From Belnapia moabensis DSM 16746 (GTDB taxonomy: Bacteria; Pseudomonadota; Alphaproteobacteria; Acetobacterales; Acetobacteraceae), in contig NZ_JQKB01000006.1 in assembly GCF_000745835.1 (NCBI RefSeq), forward strand, positions 1 through 64,000: a stretch of 64,000 bases of DNA, in the 5' to 3' direction. Position numbers and translations under genes: made by a program. Below the pieces are notes generated by a model, which saw only the letters and a program-made list of their open reading frames with translations, made no database searches and had not been told where the DNA came from. Positions 34,188 to 42,126 of the stretch are shown piece by piece. Numbering within the stretch: the first letter of the stretch is position 1; each line of letters starts with the position of its first letter.

Positions 34188-36728
34188 ATGTCGCCGCCTG
34201 ATTACCGCCCCGAGCCCACCCTCGACATCGCGCCGCCGCCCCCGCCGCCGCGCGACCCGCCGCCCCAGGAGAAAAAGCGGCGGCGGCGGACGCCCTTCCG
34301 CGGCGTCTTCGGCGGGCTGCTGATGCTGCTGGCCGTCGGCCTGGCGGGCGGGGCGGTGGTCGGCTATGGGCTCTATCGCCAGGTGGCGGCCGACCTGCCC
34401 GACTACCGCTGGCTGGCCGATTACCAGCCGCCGCAGATGTCGCGCATCTATGCCGCCGATAGCCGGCTGCTGGCGGAGCTGGCCACCGAGCGGCGCGTCT
34501 TCGTACCCATCGAGGCGATCCCGAAGCCCTTGCAGGCGGCCTTCGTCAGCGCGGAGGACCAGCGTTTCTGGGAGCATCATGGCGTCGACCCGATCGGCAT
34601 CCTGCGGTCGGTCGTCACGGCCGTCGAGAATTACGGCAGCGGGCGGCGGCTCGGCGGCGCCTCGACCATTACCCAGCAGGTGGCGAAGAACATGCTGGTC
34701 GGCGCCGACCGCACGCTGACGCGCAAGCTGCGCGAGGCGATCCTCGCCATCCGCATCGAGGAGACGCTGCCGAAGGACCGCATCCTCGAGCTGTACCTGA
34801 ACGAGATCTTCCTCGGCTACCAAGCCTATGGCGTGGCGGCGGCGGCGCAGGCCTATTTCAACAAGGGGCTCGACGAGCTGACGCTCGGCGAAAGCGCCTT
34901 CCTCGCCGTGCTGCCGAAGGGGCCGAACAACTACAACCCCATGCGCTTCCCCGAGGCGGCGCGCGCCCGGCGCGACTGGGTGCTGGACCGCATGGTGGAG
35001 GATCGGGCGATCACCCCGGCCGAGGCGGCGGCGGCCAAGGCCGAGCCCATCGTCCCCCGCCCGGTGCGGCGGCCGGAGGTGCTGCCGGTCGGCCAGTACT
35101 TCACCGAGGATGTGCGGCGGGAGCTCTCGACGCGCTTCGGGCCGGAGCAGACGACGGCGGGCGGCCTCGTCGTCCGCACCAGCCTCGACCCGGCCTTGCA
35201 GGCGGCGACGGAGGGCGCGCTGCGCACCGGGCTGCTCGGCTATGACCGGCGGCGGGGCGGCTTCCGCGGGCCGGTGGCGAAGATCTCCGCCAGCGCGACC
35301 GAATGGCTGCCGGCGCTGGAGGCCGCCCAGCGGCCGGGCGGGGCGATGCCCGAATGGAAGCTCGCCGTGGCGCTCGATGTGAGGGACCGCGAGGCGAGGC
35401 TCGGCTGGATCGAGCGGCCGGATCCGCGCGGGCCGGCGCAGCCCCGCACCGGCACCATGCCGATCGAGGAGGCGGCCTGGGCAAGGCGGGCCCTCGGCGA
35501 GGGGCGGCTCGGCCCCGTGCCGCGGCGGATGCAGGATGTGCTGGCGCCGGGCGATGTGGTGCTGGTCGAGGTGCAGCCGGGCCAGCCGGTGCAAGGGCGC
35601 ACGCCGGCGCGGCCGGAGCGGCTGGCGCTGCGGCAGATCCCGCAGGTGGAGGGCGCCATCGTCGCGCTCGACCCCAGCACCGGGCGCGTGCTGGCGATGG
35701 CCGGCGGCTGGTCCTTCGAGAAGAGCCAGTTCAACCGCGCGACCCAGGCGCAGCGGCAGCCGGGCTCCTCCTTCAAGCCCTTCGTTTACCTGCCGGCGCT
35801 GGAGGCGGGGATTCCGCCGACGCAGCGCTTCCTCGACGCGCCGATCGAGATCAACACGCCGCAGGGAGTCTGGCGGCCGGGGAATTACGGCGATGGCGTC
35901 AGCAACAGCTATGTCTCCATCCGCACCGCGCTCGAGAAGTCGCTGAACCTCGTCACCATCCGCGTGGCGCAGGAGGTCGGCATGGACAAGGTGGCGGAGA
36001 CGGCGGCGCGCTTCGGCGTCATCCCCAACATGCCGCGGTATCTTGCGATGTCGCTCGGCTCGGGTGAGACGACGGTGCTGCGGATGGCGGCCGGCTATGC
36101 CGCCTTCGCCAATGGCGGGCGTGAGGTGACGCCGACGCTGATCGACAGCGTGCAGGACCAGCGCGGGCGGGTGATCTGGCGCAGCGACACGCGCGCCTGC
36201 GAGGCCTGCGCGGCGACGGGCCCGCAGGCGGGGCCGCCGGAACTGGCCGACAACCGCCGGCAGATCACCGACCCGATCGCGGCCTACCAGATGGTCAACC
36301 TGCTGACGGGCGTGGTGCAGCGCGGCACGGGCACGGCGGCGGGCAAGGGCCTGAACCGGCCGATCGCCGGCAAGACCGGCACGACCAATGACTATGTCGA
36401 CAACTGGTTCGTCGGCTTCACGCCCGACATCGTCGTCGCCGTCTGGATGGGCCTCGACGAGCCGCGCAGCCTCGGCAATGGCGAGACCGGCGGCGGCAAT
36501 GCGGCGCCGATCTTCCATGATGTGCTGGAGGCGGCGCTGCGAGGCAGCCCGGCCGTGCCCTTCCGCGCGCCGCCGGGCGTGGCGCTGGTGCGGATGCAGG
36601 CGGGCAGCGGGCAGAGCATCATGGAGGCCTTCCGGCCGGGCACGGAGAATGCCGCCCGGCCGCCGGAGGAGGACCCGGCGCGGGGGACGGCCGTGGGGTT
36701 GGACCGGGGGTTGGGCGGGCTGTACTAG
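34188..36728 (+). CDS. mrcA: Penicillin-binding protein 1A (bifunctional transglycosylase/transpeptidase)
   Basis: Class A PBP, 846 aa, that polymerises and cross-links peptidoglycan. A cytoplasmic Pro/Arg-rich tail and one membrane segment (about 42-62) precede the GT51 glycosyltransferase domain with catalytic E123 (VSAEDQRFWEHHGVDP), GGASTITQQVAKNML and RKLREAILAIRIE. The OB-like insert follows, then the transpeptidase domain with S527-x-x-K530 (GSSFKPFVYLPAL) and K729-T-G (IAGKTGTTNDYVDNWFVGF). The ATG at 34188 is preferred to the GTG at 34152 because it has a GGGA sequence upstream and starts the family-like MSPPDYRPEP. In many relatives prfB follows directly; here 3.6 kb intervene. Confidence 0.95.
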   Translation: MSPPDYRPEPTLDIAPPPPPPRDPPPQEKKRRRRTPFRGVFGGLLMLLAVGLAGGAVVGYGLYRQVAADLPDYRWLADYQPPQMSRIYAADSRLLAELATERRVFVPIEAIPKPLQAAFVSAEDQRFWEHHGVDPIGILRSVVTAVENYGSGRRLGGASTITQQVAKNMLVGADRTLTRKLREAILAIRIEETLPKDRILELYLNEIFLGYQAYGVAAAAQAYFNKGLDELTLGESAFLAVLPKGPNNYNPMRFPEAARARRDWVLDRMVEDRAITPAEAAAAKAEPIVPRPVRRPEVLPVGQYFTEDVRRELSTRFGPEQTTAGGLVVRTSLDPALQAATEGALRTGLLGYDRRRGGFRGPVAKISASATEWLPALEAAQRPGGAMPEWKLAVALDVRDREARLGWIERPDPRGPAQPRTGTMPIEEAAWARRALGEGRLGPVPRRMQDVLAPGDVVLVEVQPGQPVQGRTPARPERLALRQIPQVEGAIVALDPSTGRVLAMAGGWSFEKSQFNRATQAQRQPGSSFKPFVYLPALEAGIPPTQRFLDAPIEINTPQGVWRPGNYGDGVSNSYVSIRTALEKSLNLVTIRVAQEVGMDKVAETAARFGVIPNMPRYLAMSLGSGETTVLRMAAGYAAFANGGREVTPTLIDSVQDQRGRVIWRSDTRACEACAATGPQAGPPELADNRRQITDPIAAYQMVNLLTGVVQRGTGTAAGKGLNRPIAGKTGTTNDYVDNWFVGFTPDIVVAVWMGLDEPRSLGNGETGGGNAAPIFHDVLEAALRGSPAVPFRAPPGVALVRMQAGSGQSIMEAFRPGTENAARPPEEDPARGTAVGLDRGLGGLY

Positions 36729-36835
36729 CCCGCCTCGATTTCTCAAACGCGACGCAGGCAAGCGGTTGATCCGCCTGGAGCCTGCGGCGCGTCTTGAGGA
36801 TTTGAAGGGTTTAGGCGGGTGCCAAGCCCTGGCCT

Positions 36836-37207
36836 TCAGGCCAGGAGGTAGCCGCCCTGTCCGAAATCGTTCCAGACGCCGTCGATGAGGACGTAGTCCA
36901 CTTCCGTCCCGAGGCCGGACAGCGTGTCGGGCAGGCCCTGGGTGTAGTAGTAGGGCTCGTACACCCCGCCCGTGATCGGGTCGAAGTAGCTGGACACCCA
37001 GGTCGCCCCCTCCTGATGGCCGGTTTCCACGCCATAGTCGAAGACGTTGGTGATGGCGTAGGTCCCGTATTCCGGCCCGTAGGGCGAGGAGAATAGCTGG
37101 CCCAGCTCGGCATAGGGCTCGTCGGCGACCGTCACGCCGGTCCACTGGTCTCCGGCCGGCGATGCAAAGGTCCAGTAAAAGGCAGAATCCGGTATTCCAT
37201 TCGGCAT
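36836..37207 (-). CDS. Hypothetical protein (123 aa), aromatic- and acidic-rich
   Basis: Not recognised. The sequence is rich in Tyr, Gly, Asp and Phe, poor in Lys, and acidic, with blocks such as YWTFASPAGDQWTGV, YGPEYGTYAITNVFDYGVETG, YFDPITGGVYEPYYYTQG and VDYVLIDGVWNDFGQGGYLLA. It has the look of a beta-rich secreted or surface protein, but no signal peptide. A clear Shine-Dalgarno (GGGAGAA) lies 5 bases before the ATG. The final codons sit in a 6-bp hairpin (36829-36844). It is on the strand opposite to mrcA and prfB, and its codon use is slightly less GC-biased than its neighbours. Confidence 0.65.
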   Translation of the reverse strand: MPNGIPDSAFYWTFASPAGDQWTGVTVADEPYAELGQLFSSPYGPEYGTYAITNVFDYGVETGHQEGATWVSSYFDPITGGVYEPYYYTQGLPDTLSGLGTEVDYVLIDGVWNDFGQGGYLLA

Positions 37208-37370
37208 GATGTTCTCCCTGGCCCCTTCTTAGCGAATGGGGCGCGGCGGAGTTGCTGGCCTCGACCGGACCGTTGACCATGCGGAGGACTGGTATTGCTT
37301 CGGCAATGCTTGCCGATGCGCTTCGGAAGCGACGGCGGCGCATCGGCCGGATTGTGCCTAGGATGAAATC

Positions 37371-37399
37371 CCTATATCATTCCGTCATCGCACAGGCAA
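37371..37399 (-). promoter_or_regulatory. Candidate sigma-70-type promoter for the 123-aa orphan gene
   Basis: On the minus strand TTGCCT (-35 like) is separated by 17 bp from TATAGG (-10 like), in the AT-richer part of the 219-bp gap upstream of the gene starting at 37207. Both hexamers match 4 of 6 consensus positions. Confidence 0.3.
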
Positions 37400-37426
37400 C
37401 ACCCAAAAGGCCTGTTCGCCCTTGCC

Positions 37427-38638
37427 TCAGCTCCGGGTGAAGGGCGGCGGCGCCCCCGGCGCCAGGTCGGCGATGACGGTGCGGAAGACCGTGCGGTAGT
37501 CGGTGGCGACGCGGAGGTCGACCCCCTCGTCCAGCGCGTCCGGCGCCAGGCCCGGCCAGTCGCCGAAATGGCGGCCGAGGCCGAAGCCCTGGCCGAAGGC
37601 GAGGATCACCCCGGCCCGGCCGTGATCCGTGCCGTTGCTGCGGTTGGAGCGCAGGCGCCGGCCGAATTCGCTCGCCACCAGCACCGTCCAGCGGCGCGGC
37701 AGGCCGGCCATGTCGGCATCGAAGGCGCCGAGGCCGCGGGCGAGAACGCGCATGCGGTCGGCGAAGCGGTCCGGCTGGGCGTCATGCGTGTCCCAGCCGC
37801 CGAGATCGACCGTGGCGGCGACGAGGGCGGGGTTCAGCTTCGCGGTCTGGGCGATGACGGCCAGCGCCCGGCCGAATTCCCGGCCCGGCCCGTAATCCAC
37901 GCCGGCGGCGGGGGCATAGGAGAGCAGCTTGCCCTCGGAATCGCGCGGCAGCAGCCGGTCGATGCTGCGGAGGCCCGCCAGCGCATCCTGTCCGGCCGCC
38001 GCGACGGGGCCGCGGGCGTTGCGGTGGAGCGCTTCCAGCATCGCATCGCCGAAGGCGCCGCCGGGCGGGGCCAGCCCGTCGCCGAGACCGGCAATGGCAA
38101 GGCTGTGCCCGCCGCCGCGAAGCTCCGGCGCCAGTCCCCCCTGGGCGGAGATGGCGGCAATGGCCGCGCCAGCGGGTGCGGCGCCGGCGGCCCAGGCGGC
38201 GAGCCAGCCGGTGCTGCCGCCATGCTCGGTGCGCAGCCCCTGGCCGAGGCCCATCATCGCCTGGGCCTCGAAATGGCTGCGCGTCGCCTGCGGCACGCCG
38301 GCGGCCGGCCAGATCGCCATGCGGCGGTCCTGCCAGATCTCGGCCAGCGGCGCGGCCTCGCGGTGCAGGCGGAAATCCACGGCGGGGGAAGCGTCGAGGC
38401 GGAGGCCGGCCTGCGGGCCGGAGGCCAGGCTGCGGAGGCTCTCGGTGCGCAGGTCGACGAACTGGGCGTCATCGGACGGGGAGAGGGCGTGCAGCCCGTC
38501 CATGCCGCCGCGCAGGTTGACGAGGACGAGCAGCGGGGCGCCCGGCTGCTCGGCAAAGGCGAGGCTGCGCAGCGCGGGCAGGGCGGCGGCGCCGAGGCCG
38601 GCGCGGAGCAGGTGGCGGCGGCCGAGCAGGATGGGCAT
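37427..38638 (-). CDS. DUF1501 domain protein (Tat-exported)
   Basis: A 403-residue protein of the DUF1501 family, related to alkaline-phosphatase/sulfatase folds and of unknown function. The N-terminus LLGRRHLLRAGLGAAALPALRSLAFA is a twin-arginine signal. Conserved blocks include LLVLVNLRGGMDGLHALSPSDDAQF, RSHFEAQAMMGLGQG, DLGGWDTHDAQPDRFADRMRVLARGL, TVLVASEFGRRLRSNRSNGTDHGRAGVILAFG. The Asp/His-containing segments look like a metal site. It follows the DUF1800 gene by 12 bp; this pair is linked in many bacteria, suggesting a two-protein exported system. It lies between mrcA and prfB on the opposite strand. Confidence 0.88.
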   Translation of the reverse strand: MPILLGRRHLLRAGLGAAALPALRSLAFAEQPGAPLLVLVNLRGGMDGLHALSPSDDAQFVDLRTESLRSLASGPQAGLRLDASPAVDFRLHREAAPLAEIWQDRRMAIWPAAGVPQATRSHFEAQAMMGLGQGLRTEHGGSTGWLAAWAAGAAPAGAAIAAISAQGGLAPELRGGGHSLAIAGLGDGLAPPGGAFGDAMLEALHRNARGPVAAAGQDALAGLRSIDRLLPRDSEGKLLSYAPAAGVDYGPGREFGRALAVIAQTAKLNPALVAATVDLGGWDTHDAQPDRFADRMRVLARGLGAFDADMAGLPRRWTVLVASEFGRRLRSNRSNGTDHGRAGVILAFGQGFGLGRHFGDWPGLAPDALDEGVDLRVATDYRTVFRTVIADLAPGAPPPFTRS

Positions 38639-38650
38639 GGCCTCTCTCCC

Positions 38651-40213
38651 TCAGGCGGTCTGGAAGGCGGGGGCGTTCAGCACCCAGCCGGCGAGTTCGG
38701 CGACCTCGTTCGGCGCCGGGCGGGGGTTGCGGCCGGCGGCTGTCCAGACGCCGGCGACGGTCTCGGCCACCGGCCCGCCGGCGGGGCCGAGCGAGAGCGC
38801 GGCGAGGCGGTGGGCGACGGCTTCGGCCGGGGCCTTGGCCAGTTCGGCGTAACGCGGCGAGAGGCCGGTGCCGTTGCTGTTGCGGGCGAGGCCGAGCAGC
38901 AGCTGCCAGCGCGCCCGGAGCGCCGTCGCGCCGAGATAGGGGGCGGCGTCGAGCGGCTGGCCGTCGGGCGGCGCCCAGCCGAAGGGGAGCTGGCCGGCAG
39001 CGGCGAGCTGGCCGATCAGCGGCAGGGTCGGGGTGAAGGGGATGTCGAGGCCACGCACCGCGGCGGCCATGGCATCGACCGGACGGCGGATGCGGCCGAG
39101 GGCGGGGTCCAGGATTTCGGGGCCGGAGAGCAGGGCGCGGACGGTCTGGGCGATCTGGTCGTCGCGGCCGAGGCTGCGCGTCCAGGCGGCCTCGGCCCGG
39201 GCGATGGCGGCGGCCGGCGGCGGGTCGCCGAGGAGGAAGCGGGCCAGCTTGGTGCAGAGGAAGCGCGCCGTCGCTGGATGGGAGGCGAGCGCATCCAGCA
39301 CCGCCCGGCCATGCGCCATGGCGGGGGCGAAGGGGTCGAGATCCTGGCCGAGGAAGTGCTTCTGATAGGGGTCGTGCCACTGGGCGACATAGGCGAACTC
39401 GCCGGTGCGCGGCAGGGCGCGGGCGCCGTCGAAGGCCTGGCCGCCGGCGACGCTCCAGCCGGTCAGCGCCCGCGCCGCCTCCCAGACATCGGCATCGACA
39501 TAGAAGGCGGGGCGGCCGTCGGGCAGGCGCGGCACGTCCCGCGCGGTGCGGGCGCTGCCGCGATAGGCGGCGCGGCCGAGCGAGTGCAGCTCCAGCAATT
39601 CGCGGGCGTAATTCTCGTTGGGGGCGCCGGCGCGGGAGCTCTGGTTGTTCAGGTAGAGCAACATGGCGGGGCTGGTCGCCATCACCTCCAGCAGGGCACG
39701 GAAGGAGCCGAGGGCGTGGTCGCGGATGCGCCGGTCGTGGTCGGGCAGCGAGGCGGCGACGCGGCCATCGGCCTGGAAGGCGACGTTGAAATGGTCGTGC
39801 CAGAATTCGGCGAGGCGCTCGCGGAGCTGGGCCTCGGCGGCGGTCCGGCGGAGCAGGGTGGCGAGGGTCAGCTCCAGGCGCGGGCGCTCCCGCTCGGCCG
39901 GCGCGATGCGCAGGCCCGGCCGGAACTCGCCCAGCCGCCAGCGCTCCGCCTGGGACTGGCGCAGGGTCAGGGGCGGGCGGCGCTCATCGAGGGTCTGCTC
40001 GCCGGGGCCGGCGGCGTAGCGGATGGGGATGAGCAGTTCGCCGATCCGCGCCTCCACCGCCGGCTCCTCGGCTGGCAGGGAGAGCTGGTGGTCGAGCCAG
40101 GCGGCGAGGCCGGTGCGGGCCAGCGCCTCCGCCTCGCCCGGCCGGGCGCCATAGGCGGCGCGCGCCAGGATGCGGTGGGCGGTGGCGAGGTCGATCGGCG
40201 CGGCGGCTGTCAT
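38651..40213 (-). CDS. DUF1800 domain protein
   Basis: A 520-residue DUF1800 protein. The N-terminal block ATAHRILARAAYGARPGEAEALARTGLAAWLDHQLS, the central RERLAEFWHDHFNV and ENYARELLELHSLG, and the later PATARFLCTKLARFLLGDPPP are characteristic. No signal peptide is evident at the chosen ATG (40213, MTAAAPIDLATAHR); 43 further codons upstream read poorly and overlap the promoter region of prfB. DUF1800 proteins are usually encoded with DUF1501 partners, as here; their biochemical role is not established. It is divergent from prfB. Confidence 0.87.
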   Translation of the reverse strand: MTAAAPIDLATAHRILARAAYGARPGEAEALARTGLAAWLDHQLSLPAEEPAVEARIGELLIPIRYAAGPGEQTLDERRPPLTLRQSQAERWRLGEFRPGLRIAPAERERPRLELTLATLLRRTAAEAQLRERLAEFWHDHFNVAFQADGRVAASLPDHDRRIRDHALGSFRALLEVMATSPAMLLYLNNQSSRAGAPNENYARELLELHSLGRAAYRGSARTARDVPRLPDGRPAFYVDADVWEAARALTGWSVAGGQAFDGARALPRTGEFAYVAQWHDPYQKHFLGQDLDPFAPAMAHGRAVLDALASHPATARFLCTKLARFLLGDPPPAAAIARAEAAWTRSLGRDDQIAQTVRALLSGPEILDPALGRIRRPVDAMAAAVRGLDIPFTPTLPLIGQLAAAGQLPFGWAPPDGQPLDAAPYLGATALRARWQLLLGLARNSNGTGLSPRYAELAKAPAEAVAHRLAALSLGPAGGPVAETVAGVWTAAGRNPRPAPNEVAELAGWVLNAPAFQTA

Positions 40214-40271
40214 GGCCGGTTGGGCCTTCCCTGCGCGGCGCCCGAGGGCATCGGGGGCCGGTTCCGTTCGG

Positions 40272-40299
40272 CTGGACCCTACACCCAAGGTAGGTCCAG
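40272..40299. promoter_or_regulatory. Inverted repeat in the divergent DUF1800/prfB intergenic region
   Basis: CTGGACC and GGTCCAG form a 7-bp inverted repeat around a 14-bp centre, with an inner TAC/GTA match. It is located in the 166 bp between the two divergent starts. It could be an operator or an RNA hairpin in either leader; nothing decides between them. Confidence 0.3.
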
Positions 40300-40379
40300 G
40301 GTCGAATGAACTTCTCCTCCGTGCCCTATCCATCCGCGACACCCTGGACAGGCTGCCCAGCTTAGCCTATCGCCCGCCC

Positions 40380-41511
40380 ATGCGCGCTGATGCAGAATCC
40401 CTGAACGAGCAGATCACCGCTTCGGTGTCCCTGCTGAGGAGGCATCTTTGACTGGGATGCCGCCCTTCGCCGCCTCGATGAGCTGAACGCCCGAGCGGAA
40501 GACCCGAGCCTCTGGAACGACGCCGAGGCCGCCAACAAGCTGATGCGGGAACGTTCCCGCCTGGCCGACCAGACCGAGGGCGTGCGGCGGCTGGAGCAGG
40601 CCGTGCAGGACGCGCTGGAGCTGATCGAGCTGGCCGAGGCGGAGGGCGATGCGGCCACCGCCGATGCGGCCGTCGCCGACCTCAAGGCGCTGGCCACCGA
40701 GGCCAAGCGGCGCGAGATCGAGAGCCTGCTCTCCGGCGAGGCCGACCAGAACGACGCCTATATCGAGGTCAACGCCGGGGCCGGCGGGACCGAGGCGCAG
40801 GACTGGGCCGAGATGCTGCTGCGCATGTACCAGCGCTGGGCTGAGCAGCATGGCTACAAGGTGGTGCTGACCGAGCAGTCGGATGGGGAAGAGGCCGGGA
40901 TCAAGTCGGCGACCCTCCAGGTCACCGGCCCTGCAGCCTATGGCTGGCTGAAGACGGAGACGGGGGTGCATCGTCTCGTCCGCATCAGCCCCTTCGGCGG
41001 CAACGACAAGCGGCAGACCAGCTTCGCCAGCGTCTATGTCTATCCGGTCGTGGACGACAAGATCGAGATCGAGATCAACCCGGCGGACATCAAGACGGAT
41101 ACCTTCCGGGCGTCCGGAGCCGGCGGGCAGCACGTCAACAAGACCGAGTCTGGCGTGCGCTTCACCCATATCCCGACGGGCATCGTCGCGGCCTCGACCC
41201 AGGACCGCAGCCAGCACAAGAACCGCGCCATCGCCATGAACATGCTGAAGGCGCGGCTCTACGAGCTGGAGCTGTCGAAGCGCGAGGCGGTGGCGGCGGG
41301 CATCGAGGCGGGGAAGACGGATATCGGCTGGGGGCACCAGATCCGCAACTACGTGCTGCAGCCCTACCAGCTGGTGAAGGACCTGCGCACCAATGTCGAG
41401 AAGGGCAATCCGGCGGCCGTGCTGGATGGCGACCTCGACGAGTTCATGGCGGCGGCGCTGGCCGCGCGCGTCGGCGCGACGCGGTCGGAGGCATCGGCCG
41501 CTGCGCGCTGA
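40380..41511 (+). CDS. prfB: Peptide chain release factor 2, with programmed +1 frameshift
   Basis: RF2 recognises UGA and UAA and triggers peptide release. The gene is in two frames: 23 codons ([23 protein letters not shown]) end at an in-frame TGA (40449-40451). Reading then continues +1 at GAC (40450), giving [22 protein letters not shown] and a total of 376 aa. The codon-reading SPF tripeptide is at 203-205 ([13 protein letters not shown]) and the catalytic GGQ at 248-250 ([24 protein letters not shown]). This is the classic autoregulation: low RF2 lets the ribosome pause and shift at the UGA. A decayed transposase starts within 10 bp of the stop. Confidence 0.96.
40437..40452 (+). promoter_or_regulatory. 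prfB programmed frameshift signal
   Basis: AGGAGG (internal Shine-Dalgarno, 40437-40442), a 3-nt spacer CAT, then the slip site CTT TGA C. Spacing and sequence match the canonical RF2 frameshift element. The UGA is followed by C, the weakest termination context. Confidence 0.95.
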
Positions 41512-41518
41512 ACGCGCT

Positions 41519-41911
41519 CATGACCGGCAGTGGACGCGGCTTGTGCCGATGCTGCCGAACAAGCCGCAGGCGTGCCGCGGATGGACGACCAGCGAGTGGC
41601 CAGCGGTATCGTCCACGCGGTGTGCTCGGAGTGTCGCCACGCCGATGCCCTGGTTATAGCGGACCAGGCCTACGACACCGGTGCCGTCCGCGAGCGTATC
41701 CAGGCCCGGGCGCAGTGCCGGACATCCGGTCCAAGCGAAAGCACCGCTGAAAGCGTTGCTTCAGCCCGGCCCTCTACCGCGGCCGCAATGCCATCGAGGC
41801 CCGCTCGACCGCCTCAGGGAGTTCCGCCGCATCGCCGACCGCTATGGCAAGCTGGCCGCCAAATTCCTCGCCACTATCAGTCCTCGCCGCAGCCCTAGCT
41901 GCTATTCATGA
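41519..41911 (+). pseudogene. IS5-family transposase remnant (internally deleted, frameshifted)
   Basis: Fragments in different frames resemble an IS5-type transposase. A start-like segment (DRQWTRLVPMLPNKPQ) is followed, with the middle missing, by ALVIADQAYDTGAVRERIQAR, then RNAIEA and finally LDRLREFRRIADRYGKLAAKFLATI. The last pieces are the typical IS5 C-terminus around the DDE glutamate helix. Several frame changes and a large internal deletion make it inactive. It is a different subgroup from the transposase at the left edge. It ends about 140 bp before a terminator hairpin upstream of the RTX gene. Confidence 0.8.
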
Positions 41912-42054
41912 GGCCAGGGCCTTGGCCATTTTGCGTGCTGGTTGTGTGCTCACACATGCTTAACCACGCGGTGAGCCTTAACGTTGGGCAACATCAACTA
42001 TAGCCAGAGCACCGCCCGACAAGCCGATGCAGTCGTGACGGCGCCAGACTGAAG

Positions 42055-42080
42055 AAAAAACCGGCTTCCTGCGGTTTTTT
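42055..42080 (+). terminator. Rho-independent terminator (bidirectional)
   Basis: AAAAAACCG and CGGTTTTTT form a 9-bp stem around an 8-nt loop, ending in six T. With the A-run on the 5' side it can work on both strands. It lies downstream of prfB and the transposase remnant, and only 46 bp before the first ATG of the RTX gene. Confidence 0.75.
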
Positions 42081-42126
42081 CGCCAAACCGCGCATCCAGT
42101 CAGATTGCGCCTCCGTAACCCGAAAG

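Noticed and set aside
37568-40309. A 913-codon open frame on the plus strand opposite the DUF1501/DUF1800 genes
   Set aside because: Shadow of the two recognisable minus-strand genes; Gly/Ala/Arg-rich composition and no motif.
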